Below are positions 1 through 12,553 of a stretch of 64,000 nt of DNA, piece after piece. How positions within the stretch are numbered: position 1 is the stretch's first letter; each line of letters opens with the position of its first letter. A program made the position numbers and the translations under genes. Source of the DNA: Aralia elata (Eukaryota; Streptophyta; Magnoliopsida; Apiales; Araliaceae); contig CM068383.1 in NCBI GenBank assembly GCA_034770075.1, positions 6,181,415 to 6,245,414 of the forward strand. The letters are read 5' to 3'. Under the pieces are notes generated by a model. It worked only from the letters and a program-made list of their open reading frames with translations, did not search any database and had not been told where the DNA came from.

Positions 1-3000
1 AGCTGAAAATGCGAATAATTAAAAACTTTTTATATTTTTCTTTCTATTCCCTGAAATCGCAACCTTTACAATTATACATTGAAGTAGATATGAGTATATA
101 CAACTCAATTCTACATTCAAATCCTTTCTTATATAGTATTATCACTATATTAATTTTCTTTATATAATACTCATTCCAATATATTCAAAACAAATATTCT
201 TTATATATTGAATAATTCAAATTAAACTTTACGTACCAGTTAGTTACACATATCGAGAATCATTGTCATGCTTTAATACAAGTTCTAATTAAAGAAACGA
301 AGTTGCTTTGCACGACTTCTAATCTTTATCATCGAGATAGCAGATAATATCGCTCTGCATTTTTATCCTGCAAAATTTGGGTTTTGCAAGTCTGAGCTCG
401 ACAGCTCAGCAAATCTAGCAGTTTTCATGCTTCATGTAGCACATAATTTCATGCTCAGCTGATACATTATAATCATTCTACTATGCTCTAAGCCATGCAA
501 TTTCATATGCTTAATATATCTAAGATATCACTTATCACATATAGATTGAGTCTCATAACTCAATCAATTTAGTCATAGTTTGACTTTCACATTTCATAAA
601 GCATAACATGTAATTCATCATATTCAAGAAGATCACATTATATATTCAACAACAAATTGAAACAACACATATGAACTGAAAGACTTGCCTTGCGAGTTGA
701 TTACATTTATAGCTTTTAGCTTAACTTCTCTTCACAAGTCCTACACAATTGTGTTCACATATGTACATATATTAGGTAACAAATCATGTTACATAACATG
801 TATTTATGTATGTAAATTGTATAACCACATAGACCACATTCTTGGTTTACATGAACTATAATCTTTTGTTCTTGTCTTAAGACTTAGAAACTTTTGTTCT
901 TTATCACCCTTTTACGTCCAAAAAGGTTCTCTTATGGCTTTAGTATATAAATATTCTATATTTTCAAGTTATAAACTATTTACAACCCGTTTTACGGATA
1001 TTTCTTATCTTTATTTATAAACTAGAGACCATATGGTTTAGAATAACTTTTATTGCATAAACATGGCCTTACAACATCATTGCTTTAATTTTCATAATTT
1101 TTATGCTTTTTCGATGGTTCATGAGTTAAACCATGTTATCACCTCGTACGCGAATGCTTTACTTCACTAGTAATTTAGCTTCGCATTTTATCTCGCGAAT
1201 AATTCGCATTCTCACTTCGTATATATATTAAATGTATATACATCATTATAAAATTCTTCGTTCAAAATCTTCGTTTCGAATCCCGGAAACTTTCATTTCA
1301 TTACTTTCATGACCATTATAACCTTCATTAATAAATAATACTACAGAACTGTGGGGTAATGTTATATTATTACTAATGTACCAGTTAAGAAGGCTTGGGT
1401 GATAGCATCACATTAACCTCCGAAGCTATTGGTGCAGCTTTACTGTAATGTTATATTATTACTAATATAATGTTATATGATGCTTGGGTGCACCAATTGC
1501 TTTACTGCAGCACATGTTTTGGGTTCCTTTTATAAAACATCTTCAGGACTAAAACCTGCTTCTTGACCATCTACGTGCTTTGCATTCTTTTAATAGTATT
1601 AATATCCCAATGGTACCAAAATATGCCTCTCACTTCTATGCTAATAATAGTAACTCGTTATTCCAAATCATTAAAGGCTTTATATTGTAGTTGTAGTAAT
1701 CAGGTTCAAAGTGAGTATATATGCCTAAATGCTTGACTCATGTCCAAGGCCAAGTCTGCCCAACTTCCAGGACATTTAAATTAGCATGAATATAAATAAA
1801 ATTTGTATAAAATATAGCCAAGAGAGACCCATACCTGTTGCACAAGTTGGTAAAATAAAACTACCCAATAGCTGGAAAAGAACCCACTCATGGCAAGAAG
1901 CATGGGATGAAAACAGCTCATATTCCACCAATGAATTTAATATTGAATCATGGAGTTGGTCCGGAGGTATACCTCTTGCTTGAATGAAATTTCTAAGCAT
2001 GATATTGAGTAAATATCGCTTTCTTTTGTTGTTAATCGCTATAATTCTCCCTCCCAAACCAGCTCGTGACTTCATTTTCTTAATGAATTTAATAACGTCT
2101 AGCCGAAATTGGGAAAATTTTGGTGTTGATAACTTTAACAAATTCGCGAGAGAGAGACAATGGAACGGATGGCTTAGGAACAGTGCTGAGAAAGGTTTTT
2201 GTATATGGTCTTGATATTAGACTAGACTATACTGATAACTTCTCAAGTTAGCTTAGTGGAGCTTTAATGATCTAATGTTGTGCCACCTCCTACTTGGCTT
2301 ACAATGACTCATCTTATTACTTTAGTACATTGACTCAGCAAAGCAATATTATTACTCTTAAGTTCTCAGCCATCATGTAAGCTTGGTTTACTTGGAGGCT
2401 ACTCTCCTATTAAAAACCCAGCTCATGCTTCTTTTCCTTGGCCAATACATATACTCATATTACCTATAATATACTTAATGTACTATATACATAATACGTA
2501 GCTATTTCATATACCCAAAATATATACATATATTACATACCTATATCACATAATATATTACATATATTACATATGTAATATACATAATACATCATACATA
2601 CAATATTATATTCCATACATTAAATATTATAATGTATTATATCCCACAATCTTTTCCACAAAAATGGAGGTTATACATTAAATAAAAATAATTTATTTAA
2701 TGCATTAATTTTACCATATTAAAATATTTTAATATCATAACATATTTTAATACACCTTATTTAATGTATACACTAAATCGGTATACATAACTTAATCAAT
2801 TGGCCACCTCCAGCTTAGATATAATGAGTCAGCACATTTCTCTTTTAAATTCCCAGCATGCATGATCGTGGATATATTATTTATATCCTTATTACATATA
2901 TGTATATAATACATACTTACATAGCATTACCTTATTCTCACAATTTTAGTTTATATATTATAATAGCATGCACTCCAGTACTATTAGCCCAAAATTGGAT

Positions 3001-4009
3001 AATATACATTTATAATCATGTATGCATAAAAAAATCATCTCACTAATTATGAAATTAGTCCATAATAAAGTTAACACTTTTAGTGTAACGAACCAAATAA
3101 ATAATTAATATTCAATTAATTATTTTAATTCACGTATTTAATGTATACAATTAAGTTTGTATAATTAAATCTAATCATCCCATTCCTTCCATAAATTGTT
3201 TTCAACAATTTATTGCTATTCATTAAATATATTGTTTTAATATATTTAACCATAATTTAAATATTACCTTAATTCACCAATTTAATTAAGTGAATTAACT
3301 TGCTCATGAAATTTAATTCATAACGAATTCATTACAAGACTTTATAATCAAATTATATTATTTCATAATATAATTTAAATTTAATCTCTATCTATAAATT
3401 ACTTCTAACAATTTATTTACATCATACTCCTATTAAAATAATTTAATATTATAAATTATTTTAATTTTTCTCATTAAAAGATACAAACGTTTTGTATCTT
3501 TAAAGCTATGCGTCTCTTTAAATAAATTGATTCCCACAATTTATTTCAAACCAAAACAAATGTATAATAATCTATTCAATTATTTTATTTTCTCTCTATA
3601 AATTGTTTTCTCACAAGTTATTTAAACTATAGCGAATATAATAATATACTCACTACATACAAAAAAAAACATGTATACATTTTACCCAATAAAATGGAGG
3701 TTATTAAATATATTTAATACCACCAATTTACTATATTAAAATAATTTAATATTATAAATTATTTTAATAATGTCCTTCATCATAAACTATACTCATCTCA
3801 TTTCTTCTTAATAAATGGATTCTACAATTTATTTACATGAAATAATAAATATATAATAATAATAGATTTTTGTTATTCACAAAAATCACATATTATTGCA
3901 AAGCACGTATTGACTTATGCAATATAATACCACATATCATAACACCAAATAAGAATTTTATTTATTAAATTCTTATTTTAATATTTTTCTGAAAATCCGG
4001 GTCATCACA
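1..4009 (-). mobile_element. AT-rich region, probable part of a long minus-strand gypsy-type LTR
   Basis: No gene is recognisable here; the small open frames (for example 1776-2141 minus) match nothing I know. On the minus strand the right edge reads TGTGATGACCCGG, starting at 4009. A TG start followed by a GACCC block is typical of Ty3/gypsy LTRs. That edge falls exactly where the neighbouring copia 5' LTR is cut off, so I infer an insertion of a long LTR whose other end lies outside the window. A 21-bp direct repeat occurs at 1357-1377 and 1446-1466. No primer-binding site is visible, so the LTR would be longer than 4 kb or decayed. Confidence 0.4.
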
Positions 4010-4111
4010 TATGTACTCAACTCATTTGAAGTAAGCAAGAAATATAAAATTTCCTTTGTGATAACATCTTCTCCATTTTCTCTAGTGTGTGTGAGAGTAT
4101 TATTTCTAACA
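4010..4111 (+). repeat. 5' LTR remnant of the copia element
   Basis: These 102 bp match the last 102 bp of the 3' LTR at 8377-8478 with few differences and end in CTAACA. About 180 bp of U3 are missing compared with the 285-bp 3' LTR. Sequence left of 4010 shows no similarity to the rest of the LTR. Confidence 0.9.
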
Positions 4112-4114
4112 AAG

Positions 4115-4127
4115 TGGTATCAATAGC
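4115..4127 (+). other. primer-binding site of the copia element
   Basis: TGGTATCAATAGC lies three bases after the 5' LTR end. It resembles the plant consensus TGGTATCAGAGC, complementary to the 3' end of initiator methionine tRNA, with mismatches in its second half that suggest decay. Confidence 0.8.
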
Positions 4128-4154
4128 TAGGTTGCTAGTAACACCCACTAGAAA

Positions 4155-5160
4155 ATGGCAAATGGATCGGTCCAATTCCAAGTTCCTCAATTGAAGAAGT
4201 ATAACTATGAGAGTTGGTGTATTCGCATGAAGGCGATTTTTGGTTCACAAGATCTATGGGACATTGTGACCAAAGGCTATGAAGAGCCCGGAAATGAAGA
4301 TTCGTTATCACAAGCACAAAAGGAAGCTTTGAGTTCTACAAGAAAGAAAGATTAAAAAGCGGTCACTATCATTCATCAATGTTTGGATGATGCAATGTTG
4401 CAAAAAGTTGCTCTTGCCACCACCGCCAAGAAAGCGTGGGAAATTCTCCAAAATTCGTTCAAGGGAGTCGCCAAAGTAAAGAAGGTTCGTCTTCAAACCT
4501 TGAGAAGTGACTTCGAAGGTTTGCGTATGAAGGAGTCCGAATCAATTTCGGATTATTTTTCTAGAATTTTGGCACTTGTCAATCAAATGAAAAGTAATGG
4601 TGAGGAAATTAGTGATGTTCGAGTAAATGAAAAAATCCTTCGTTCTTTAAGTCCCAAGTATGAGTATATTTGTAGCCATTGAGGAGACGAAAGACTTGGA
4701 AACCATGACCGTTGACGAACTTATGGGTTCATTGCAAATCCATGAAGAGAGGCTTGAAAAGCAAAAGAAGGGGCCTATTGAGCAAGTGCTCCAAGCGAAA
4801 CTTTCTTTCAAGGATAGAGAAGAAAAGCATGGACATAGTCAACAAGGTCGAGGTCGTGGCCAAGCACGAGGCCGTGGCCAAGCACGTGGTCGTGGAAGAG
4901 GTGGAAGAGGAGGCCATTACTCTCCTCACAAAGAAGAAAGGGGCCAAGAGTCTCACCACACAAGAGGTCGTGGAAGAGGAAATTATTCACGACCGTATCA
5001 AAGTAGGTATGATAAATCTCGAGTTCAATGTTACAATTGTTATGATTATGGGCACTATACTTCGGAGTGTAAGAATGATTCAAAAGATGTTGAAGGAAAG
5101 TCAAATTATGTGGAGAAAAATGTTGAAGAAGAGCCCACTTTACTTTTGACATGCAAAGGA
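4155..5160 (+). pseudogene. copia gag (broken)
   Basis: This is the structural Gag part of the polyprotein. It starts MANGSVQFQVPQL and continues with the copia Gag core. An in-frame stop at 4353-4355 (probably CAA to TAA) splits it. Near 4670 the frame moves by one base, consistent with an extra T; the downstream frame then runs from about 4663. A basic Arg-Gly-rich stretch (about 4845-4995) precedes a CCHC zinc knuckle, CYNCYDYGHYTSEC (about 5029-5070), that would bind RNA. The lesions are seen in the sequence; their causes are inferred. Confidence 0.88.
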
Positions 5161-8100
5161 GAGATGAGTGAAGATGACAATACATGGTATCTTGACACGG
5201 GTGCAAGCAATCATATGTGTGGAAGGAAAAATATGTTCGTTAAGCTTGATGAATCTGTATGCGGCAATGTTACTTTTGGAGACTCGTCAAAAATTCCGGT
5301 TAAAAGTAAAGGTAAAATTTTGATTCGCTTAAAAGATGGAAGGCACCAATTTATTTCAAATGTTTATTATGTGCCAAATATGAAGAACAATCTTTTGAGC
5401 TTGGGGCAACTCTTAGAGAAAGGTTATGATATTTTGATGAAAGATTCTAACCTTTCAATAAGAGATCAGTCCGGAAATTTACTAGTGAGGGTGCCTATGA
5501 CAAGAAATCGAATGTTCTTATTGAATATTCAAAATGATGTGGCAAAATGTTTAAAAGCTTGTTTCAAAGATTCGTCTTGGCTTTGGCACTTAAGACTTGG
5601 GCACATGAATTTTGGTGGTTTGGAAGTTTTGTCGAAGAAAAGGATGGTGAATGGGTGTCTTTTTGGCAAGCAATCTCGGGAAAGTTTTCCAAAAAAGTCA
5701 ACTACTAGAGCAACCATGCCGTTGGAACTTGTGCACTCGCATGTGTGTGGTCCTATTCATCCGTCATCATTTGGTAAGAATAATTATTTTCTCCTCTTTA
5801 TCGATGATTTTAGTAGGAAGACATGGGTTTATTTTCTCAAAGAAAAATCGGAGGTGTTTGGAGCTTTTAAAAAATTCAAGGCTCTTGTGGAGAAGCATGG
5901 CGGGTATAATATTAAGGCCATTAGATCCGATAGAGGGGGCGAGTTCACATCAAATGAATTTAAGTTATTTTGTGAAGAAAATGGAATTTGTCATCCTTTA
6001 ACGGTTCCAAGATCGCCACAACAAAATGGTGTGGCGGAGAGAAAAAATAGAAGCATCCTTAACATGGCTCGAAGTATGTTGAAGAGCAAGCAAATGCCAA
6101 GAGAATTTTGGGCTGAAGCTATTGATTGTGCCATCTATTTGTCAAACCGTTGCCCGACTAGAAGTATTGAAGACATGACACCACAAGAAGCATGGAATGG
6201 GAGAAAGCCAAGTGTTTCTCATTTGCGTGTTTTTGGGAGTATTGCTTATATGCATATACCGGATGAGAAGAGGTCAAAGTTAGATGATAAAAGTTAGAAA
6301 CATATTTTCATCGGCTATTATGCAAGATCCAAAGGCTATAAATTGTACAATCCAAGCAACGGAAAAATTGTGATAAGCAGAGATATGAAATTTGATGAAG
6401 AAAGCTCGTGGGATTGGAACATTTCGGAGGAAAATTATAATTTTTTTCCTTTCATTGACGAGGAAGCACAAGAAAGAGAAGCAGACTCGGGGAATCCTAT
6501 TTCTCCACCTCCATCTCCACCACCATCTAATGGGCAATCTAGTCCATCTTCATCTCAATCAAGTTCAAGTGAGCGACCTCAAAAGATGAGAAGTGTGCAA
6601 GAAATTCTTGATAGTACCGAGGAGGTAAATATTGATAATTTGAATTTATTTTGTCTTTTTACGGATTGTGAACCTATGGGGTTTGAAGTAGCATCCAAAG
6701 ACAAGAAATGGAGGAGTGCCATGAATGAAGAAATCAAATCCATTGTGAAGAATGAGACATGGGAGCTTACTACACTTCCAAAAGGTCAAAAGCCAATTGG
6801 GGTGAAATGGGTGTACAAGACAAAGAAGAATGCAAAGGGTGAAGTGGAGAAATACAAAGCAAGATTAGTAGCCAAAGGCTACAATCAAAGACCTGGTATT
6901 GACTATGATGAAGTATTTACCCCCGTTGCTCGCTTGGAAACTATAAAATTGCTTGTATCATTGGCGGCTCAAAATGATTGGTCGATTTACCAAATGGATG
7001 TGAAGTCCGCATTTTTAAATGAATTTCTTGAAGAAGAGGTGTACGTGGAACAATCACTTGGCTATATTGTCAAAGGAGAAGAAGATAAAGTTTTGAGATT
7101 GAAGAAGGCATTATACGGATTAAAGCAGACGCCAAGAGCTTGGAATAGCCGAATTGATAAATATTTCCAAGACAATAATTTTAAAAGATGCCCGTATGAA
7201 CATGCCGTTTATTCAAAGGTTGGAAAGAATGACGATATTTTGTTTGTGTGCTTGTATGTTGATGATTTGATTTTTACCGGAAGTAATCCAAGCATGTTTG
7301 AAGAATTTAAGAGGGCTATGACGCATGAATTCGAGATGACGGATATGGGTCTCATAGCTTACTACCTTGGTCATGAAGTAAAGCAAAACAAAGAAGGGAT
7401 TTTTATTTCTCAAGAAGGACATGCTAAAGATCTTCTTAAAAAATTTAAAATGCTTGATTGTAAGCCGATGAGCACATCCATTGAATGTGGAATTAAATTG
7501 TCAAAGCATGAAGAAAGAGATACAGTGGATCCAACATTTTTCAAGAGTCTTGTTGGAAGTTTGCGATACTTAACATCTACAAGGCCGGATATTGTATATG
7601 GAGGTAGCCTTCTTAGTCGTTACATGGAAAACCCCACTGTGAGTCATTTGAAGGTTGCTAAACGAATTCTTCGTTACATCTGATTTTGGCTTATTTTATT
7701 CAATGTCAAATAATTTCAAGCTTGAGGGATATTGTGATAGCGATTGGGCTGGTGATGTTGATGATAGAAAGAGTACAACCGAATTTGTTTTCTTTATGGG
7801 AAATTCGGCATTTACATGGTCCTCAAAGAAACAACCTATTGTGACCCTCTCTACTTGTGAAGCAGAATATGTTGCTGCTACATCTTGTGTTTGTTAAGCC
7901 ATTTGGCTTCGAAATCTTTTAAGAGATCTTAATTTGCAACAAGAGAAGTCAACGGAGATTTATATCGACAACAAGTCGGCAATTGCATTGGCGAAGAATC
8001 CGGTGTTTCATGACCGAAGCAAACACATTGATACGAGGTATCATTTTATAAGGGAATGTGTTGCAAAGAAAGAAGTTGAACTTGTATTTGTGAAGACTCA

Positions 8101-8223
8101 AGACCAAATTGCTGATATTTTCACGAAGCCACTCAAAGTCGAATTATTTTGCAAATTGCGAAGTTCACTTGGTGTGACAAGTTTAAGAGGGGGTATTGGA
8201 AAAATAAACTTGTCCCAAAAGTA
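5161..8223 (+). pseudogene. copia pol (protease, integrase, RT, RNase H; broken)
   Basis: Domains in copia order: protease with DTGAS (about 5194), GAG-preintegrase (LWHLRLGH, about 5578), integrase core, RVT_2 reverse transcriptase (VKWVYKTKKN near 6800; active-site YVDD near 7255) and RNase H (DSDWAGD near 7740; STCEAEY near 7850). Stops occur at 6295-6297 and 7895-7897. Around 7675-7685 the frame changes where two codons after RYI seem lost, consistent with a deletion of about 11 bp. The integrase HHCC region is shortened (MVNG runs straight into CLFGKQ). The first catalytic Asp, usual in HTDVCGPI, is His here (HSHVCGPI). The second Asp (SDRGGEF) and the Glu (AERKNR) are kept. Confidence 0.92.
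8185..8193 (+). other. polypurine tract of the copia element
   Basis: AAGAGGGGG lies immediately before the 3' LTR, the expected plus-strand priming site. It overlaps the RNase H reading frame, as is common in copia elements. Confidence 0.8.
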
Positions 8224-8478
8224 ATTAAGTATTTTTATTTAATTAATATTCATGTACTTGTTGGTTCATGTATTTGAAGGTTCATGTAGTTGAAAAGGTG
8301 CCTAGAGAGTTGGTTTTTATTAAGTGCTCATTCATGTATTTGGGTTTATACATGTTAGGAGATTCCTATAAATACCTATGTACTCGACTCATTTGAAGTA
8401 AGCAAGAAATATAAAATTTCCTTTGTGATAACATCTTCTCCATTTTCTCTAGTGTGTGTGAGAGTATTATTTCTAACA
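8194..8478 (+). repeat. 3' LTR of the copia element
   Basis: A 285-bp LTR from TATTGG (canonical TGTTGG with one substitution at the second base) to CTAACA. It follows directly on the polypurine tract, and its last 102 bp repeat the 5' LTR remnant. The target-site duplication cannot be tested because the left flank is lost. Confidence 0.88.
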
Positions 8479-8479
8479 G

Positions 8480-9480
8480 TATTCCATTCATCTGCCCAAA
8501 ACTATAGGGAGCATAAGAGATATGCATTTGATGCATCATTGATTACTGTGATTCCTGCTGCGTTTGAGTTTGTTCCACAACTTTTAAATTTGGAGAGTTT
8601 CCCTTGTACAACCTATGCCACTCAGGCTATCCATATCTCTAGTGTGGTTTTTTCTATTACAATAATCACACTGTATATCGTCTTTCTTAATGTTGTTGTT
8701 CTTGTTAGCAACAAATTGATTGCTAGAAAATTGACTACCCTTACGAGATTTGAAAATTCCAAAATTTTACTCAGTAATGTAGTGGATTCAGGTGTAATAA
8801 AGGACTATTTTGAGTGTTTCCACACTCTTTGCTTCTCTTCTTGTTGAAGCAATGAGAATGCTTGTTTAAATCTGGAAAATGTTACATAGATAAGAATCTG
8901 GCCTCTAACAGCAGTAAATGAATCATAAAGTCCCATCAAAAACTGAGTTAGCTTAATAGATTTATCACTTCACTCTTGAAGTTTAATTGCTCCACAAGTA
9001 CAATTACAAGTGGTGCATGAGTTAGACTTGTCGATTCATCCCATAAAGACCTGAACTTTGTAAAATATCCAGATATGAACAAGTTACCTTGTGGTAAAGA
9101 TGTAATATCTTTTCTAATTTCAAACAGCCTTGGGCCATTATTCTGAGTAAACTTAACATGCAGGTCATTCCAAATCTCATAAACTAGGAACATATACAAT
9201 CCCTGAGACAATTTCTGCACAGATAGAACTTAAAAATCAAGAGATTATCATATCATTGCATCTTTGCCAAGGCAAAGAATAAGGTGAATATGCCGAGGGA
9301 TATTTCATTATGCCATCCCAAGCTTGTTCTTTGCAGATAGTGCCAACGTCATAGACTCCATTTATTGAAATAAATGTCGATTAGAATCCGAGACACTAAT
9401 ATCAAATCTGGAGTCTGATGGATGTAAATATAATGGATGGTTGGAGTCTAATTCAACTATTTGATATCTAGTTGTAGAAG
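8480..9480 (-). pseudogene. antisense copia gag relic
   Basis: Read on the minus strand from 9480 downwards, the three frames together give the typical copia Gag order. An N-terminal LHPSDS motif is followed by MTLALSAKNKLG. Next come FTQNNGPRLFEIRKDI and LPQGNLFISGYFTKF (open frame 9220-8948), then MGLYDSFTAVRGQIL and FKQAFSLLQQEEKQR near 8920-8810. A degenerate knuckle CDYCNRKNHT lies near 8660. Stops and frameshifts are scattered through it. The relic ends at the copia 3' LTR, so the sense copia element probably inserted into it. Its other half is not recognisable. Confidence 0.75.
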
Positions 9481-9884
9481 TGGAACTGGAAGCACATTGT
9501 GTTCTCATTATAAATTAGAACTAATAGAGGTTGTAGATGAAGATCAAAAGAAAAAATAATAAACAATGATGATATCAATGCTAATAAGGATTAGAAAAAT
9601 AAGATAGATCGAGCATCCTCTGATACCTTGATAGAAAGCATAATTAAGCAGCTATTTGAACTAGATATATATACACAAATATAAAGCTATTTATGTTACA
9701 ATGATCTTATCCTATACAATCCCAACTGATGCAACACACTTTGGAATTTATTCCTTAACATTATGTTTTGACTTGGTCTTATTCTTATCAAAACTCATAG
9801 TTTTCCGTACCATAATTCCACCGCTAAGGTGGCTTTTCCAAGATAATTAAGTTAGAACAGAACAGAACAAAAAAAAAAAAGATT
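9481..9884. other. intergenic, no gene seen
   Basis: AT-rich spacer between the gag relic and the end of the first dioxygenase gene. It would include that gene's 3' UTR (minus strand). Nothing else is recognisable. Confidence 0.5.
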
Positions 9885-12501
9885 TTAAACAGCACAGTAG
9901 GCTTTCACGGTGCACTCAGCATGTAGATCCACATTGTTGGCATAGAAATCAAGTAATCCATAATGATCATAGGGCTTATATCTTCGTGGGTGTTCTTCAT
10001 CAATAAGCTCTTCTGGTGTGTTTATTATCCCATTAATGTAAGAAAACAGCCCCAATGAATATCTTTCTTCGTCCCCTTTAACGATGACTCGATGGAAAGC
10101 TGAGTGAACCATGTCATTGCTCCATGCCTAATCCAACAAAAACATGTACAACACTAGTCAAAAGATGTTCTTGTAGATAACATTGTGATCAAAGAACAAT
10201 CAGCACAAATAGTTTCCTTTCGTTTCGTTTAACTTTGTAGCATCAAAGTAAGAAAGAAAAATGAAACTAATTAACATGCAAATTAAACTGTTCTGTCTTA
10301 GTTTGTCACATTGAGACGATATTATCCTTAGTTTTCATAGTTGTCAAACTCCATCACCGAGGTAAATTTAGGTTGCTGATATTATTAAAACAAAAGTAAT
10401 ATTATGAGAGTAAAAAGTGTCGTTTAAAATTTTAAGTGTTGCTAAAATAATTACATACATGTATATTTAGAGTAAACTTAATTAAGTATTTTATTAATGG
10501 TCATATTATGCCGATTGGTACATTTATGGAAACCTAGGTCCACATTACACAACTAAAAGTACTAGAGAGTAGGTTCCACAATCATATATAAAACTAATTA
10601 AAAGATTATATCATCACACCTGAGACAAACTTGATGGTTAGTGTTGCATCTTTAGTCGTCTATCTTTTAGAATGTAAAATGCTTAGCTAAGAATCTCCTA
10701 CTAATAATAAAATTGCGGCTATATATAGATACATACATATATATATAATATTTAAAAGATGGATAATATTTATCAAAGTCTATCTTGCATACTGTTATGA
10801 GATATTCGAGTCTCCCGTAGAACTCCAGAAATTAGAGAGAGAAGAGAGCAGAAATTTTGAGAGAGAAACTGGAATTTGGTTAATTTCATTCATATTTCAT
10901 TCTCAGCACATACCAAGCCATATATAGGTTTCATTCTACTTTAATCCTAGCCATTCACTTTATAAAAATCAATTTAATCTTAGTCTTTCATTTTTCTTCT
11001 ACTAGCTAATTACAGTATTAACCTATTATAACTATATTATGTAACACATACCAAGAAAATAAAGATGATGATGAGTTGATGACCTACCACAAGTGCATCT
11101 CCGGCCATGACTATGAAGGAAGAAGGTGGGAAGTCCACATTAATCCATTCACCAGCCTTGGTTTTTACTTCTAATCCATTGACTTGATTTTGATGAAGTA
11201 TGCTTATGAAGCCCTTATCCGTATGAACTTCAAGGGCACCGATATGTGTCTCTTCTTTCTGGGGTACCCTATATTTCATGACCCGAATGAGATAACTGAT
11301 TGATTCTGCATGAGACTCGTAGTATTTTTCCACACCATAGCTTTCAAATATCATTCTCATCACCGTTTTTTCTAATTCTGACAGAAGCGTTGCATTTGAA
11401 TGCATAATTTCACTAACAAAGCAAACAACACGGAGATTAATTAAAATCATGAAAAGGTGATTGAATGACTATGGATATGATGTTAAATGGATCAAAACAA
11501 CTCCTTTCCACAATAGTTCCACAAAAAATATTGTCCCATTTGAAAATTTACAAATTTCAAAGAAATATTATTGATCTCCAAGTTTATCCCTAAATAAATG
11601 AGTGTTTATGTTAATAGTAATGACGTGATAATAAAATTTTTATAGTAAACTTGAGTATATATCGTGTCATTTTATAGATTAAATTCAAAATTATCCCCTC
11701 AGTTTATGCACTTCTAACTTTCTCATCCATGATTTTAGATATTAGCCAAAATTCACCCTCAGGTTACAATGAGTAGTGCCAACTGTTCCATTTGGTTTAG
11801 TTTGCACTACTAATTATACCTTTAAAGGTATTATTTCGCACTAATAGTTGTATCTCAAGACAAAATCATCACACGGGTACAGATACAGGATACTTTTACA
11901 TTTTAATCTATTGTATAGTTCGGCGGCATCCTTCCGCCAACCTGTGCAGGCACCATTTGTTACTATTGGACAAATTATTTCTCCTTTCGTTTTCTTTTTG
12001 TTCTTTGTCATAACGCCCATTCCGGGACTATTAAAAAAAAATATAAAAAATACTCCTTTTGCAAAAACAGAAGAAATAACAAAAACAAAATAAACACAAA
12101 TTAAACGAAATTTTGTCTTACCAAAAATGGTCATTTCCAGCAGGGAACAAGCCTTTAGTGAATCTTTGAATTCCTTCAACAGTTGTTGGATCTTCAATCC
12201 CCAAGCTTTCATAAAGAGGAACCATAGGTAGTTTAAGGTAACCATAATAATGAGGCTTTTTCGAAACATTCTGGACTTTGGTTTCTAATGGGAGATCAAA
12301 CAATTCTTTTAATACACAAAAAACATCCTTGTTGAGCTCCAAAGACACCTGCTTGTCGTACAGTGCAAAAAAACAACCATAGTCTTCAAGTGCATGCCGG
12401 ACTTCATTTCTTGCCAAAAGCCAAGAACTTGAGCCGGCCTCCAAGTTTTCCTTTGTGAAATCAATAATAGGAAGCTCCGGTGTTGCTTGAAATAAACCCA
12501 T
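9885..12501 (-). CDS. AOP-like 2-oxoglutarate-dependent dioxygenase (copy 1)
   Basis: Three exons on the minus strand: 12501-12122, 11412-11088 and 10127-9885. All junctions are GT-AG and join in frame to a 315-residue protein. It belongs to the soluble 2-oxoglutarate/Fe(II) oxygenase family and is closest by eye to plant AOP1-type proteins (LYESLGI, QNQVNGLEV, PEELIDEEHP). The iron ligands are His190, Asp192 (HTDK) and His247 (FHRV); Arg257 (RYSLGLF) would hold 2-oxoglutarate. One extra residue precedes the HTD motif compared with copy 2. The N-terminal domain begins MGLFQATPELPIIDF. The substrate is unknown: AOP enzymes modify glucosinolates in Brassicaceae, and relatives elsewhere act on other metabolites. 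Intron 2 holds a solo LTR 41 bp from the exon 2 donor. Tandem repeats lie upstream of the start. Confidence 0.9.
10793..11046 (-). mobile_element. solo LTR in intron 2 of dioxygenase copy 1
   Basis: A 254-bp sequence beginning TGTTATGAG and ending TGTAACA, flanked by the perfect 5-bp repeat CATAC (10788-10792 and 11047-11051). On the minus strand it has a TATA-like CCTATATATGG followed by a pyrimidine-rich leader, as in copia LTRs, so I place it on the minus strand, the same as the host gene. No internal region is present, which indicates unequal recombination between LTRs. Confidence 0.8.
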
Positions 12502-12553
12502 GGGTACGGTTTATATTAACTTTGTTGTGTAATTAAGATATATATGTTGTCAT

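Larger units (their letters stand above)
4010..8478 (+). mobile_element. decayed Ty1/copia retrotransposon
   Basis: A copia-order element: truncated 5' LTR (4010-4111), iMet primer-binding site, gag, protease, integrase, reverse transcriptase, RNase H, polypurine tract and 3' LTR (8194-8478). The retained 102 bp of 5' LTR align without gaps with 8377-8478. The polyprotein frame is broken by stops at 4353-4355, 6295-6297 and 7895-7897, an apparent 1-bp insertion near 4670 and a small deletion near 7680. It cannot move by itself. The left end is cut by the adjacent LTR-like sequence, and the right end abuts an antisense copia gag relic. Confidence 0.93.

Noticed and set aside
1776..2141. Overlapping open frames on both strands (121 aa minus, 65 and 76 aa plus)
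   Set aside because: No recognisable motif, low-complexity AT-rich context, and location inside a probable LTR; treated as chance frames.
4712..5149. 145-aa plus frame and 132-aa minus frame over the copia Gag
   Set aside because: They are shadows of the Arg-Gly-rich gag sequence in other frames.
8425..8847. 140-aa plus frame beside the copia 3' LTR
   Set aside because: It starts in the LTR, and its body is the antisense of a copia gag relic.
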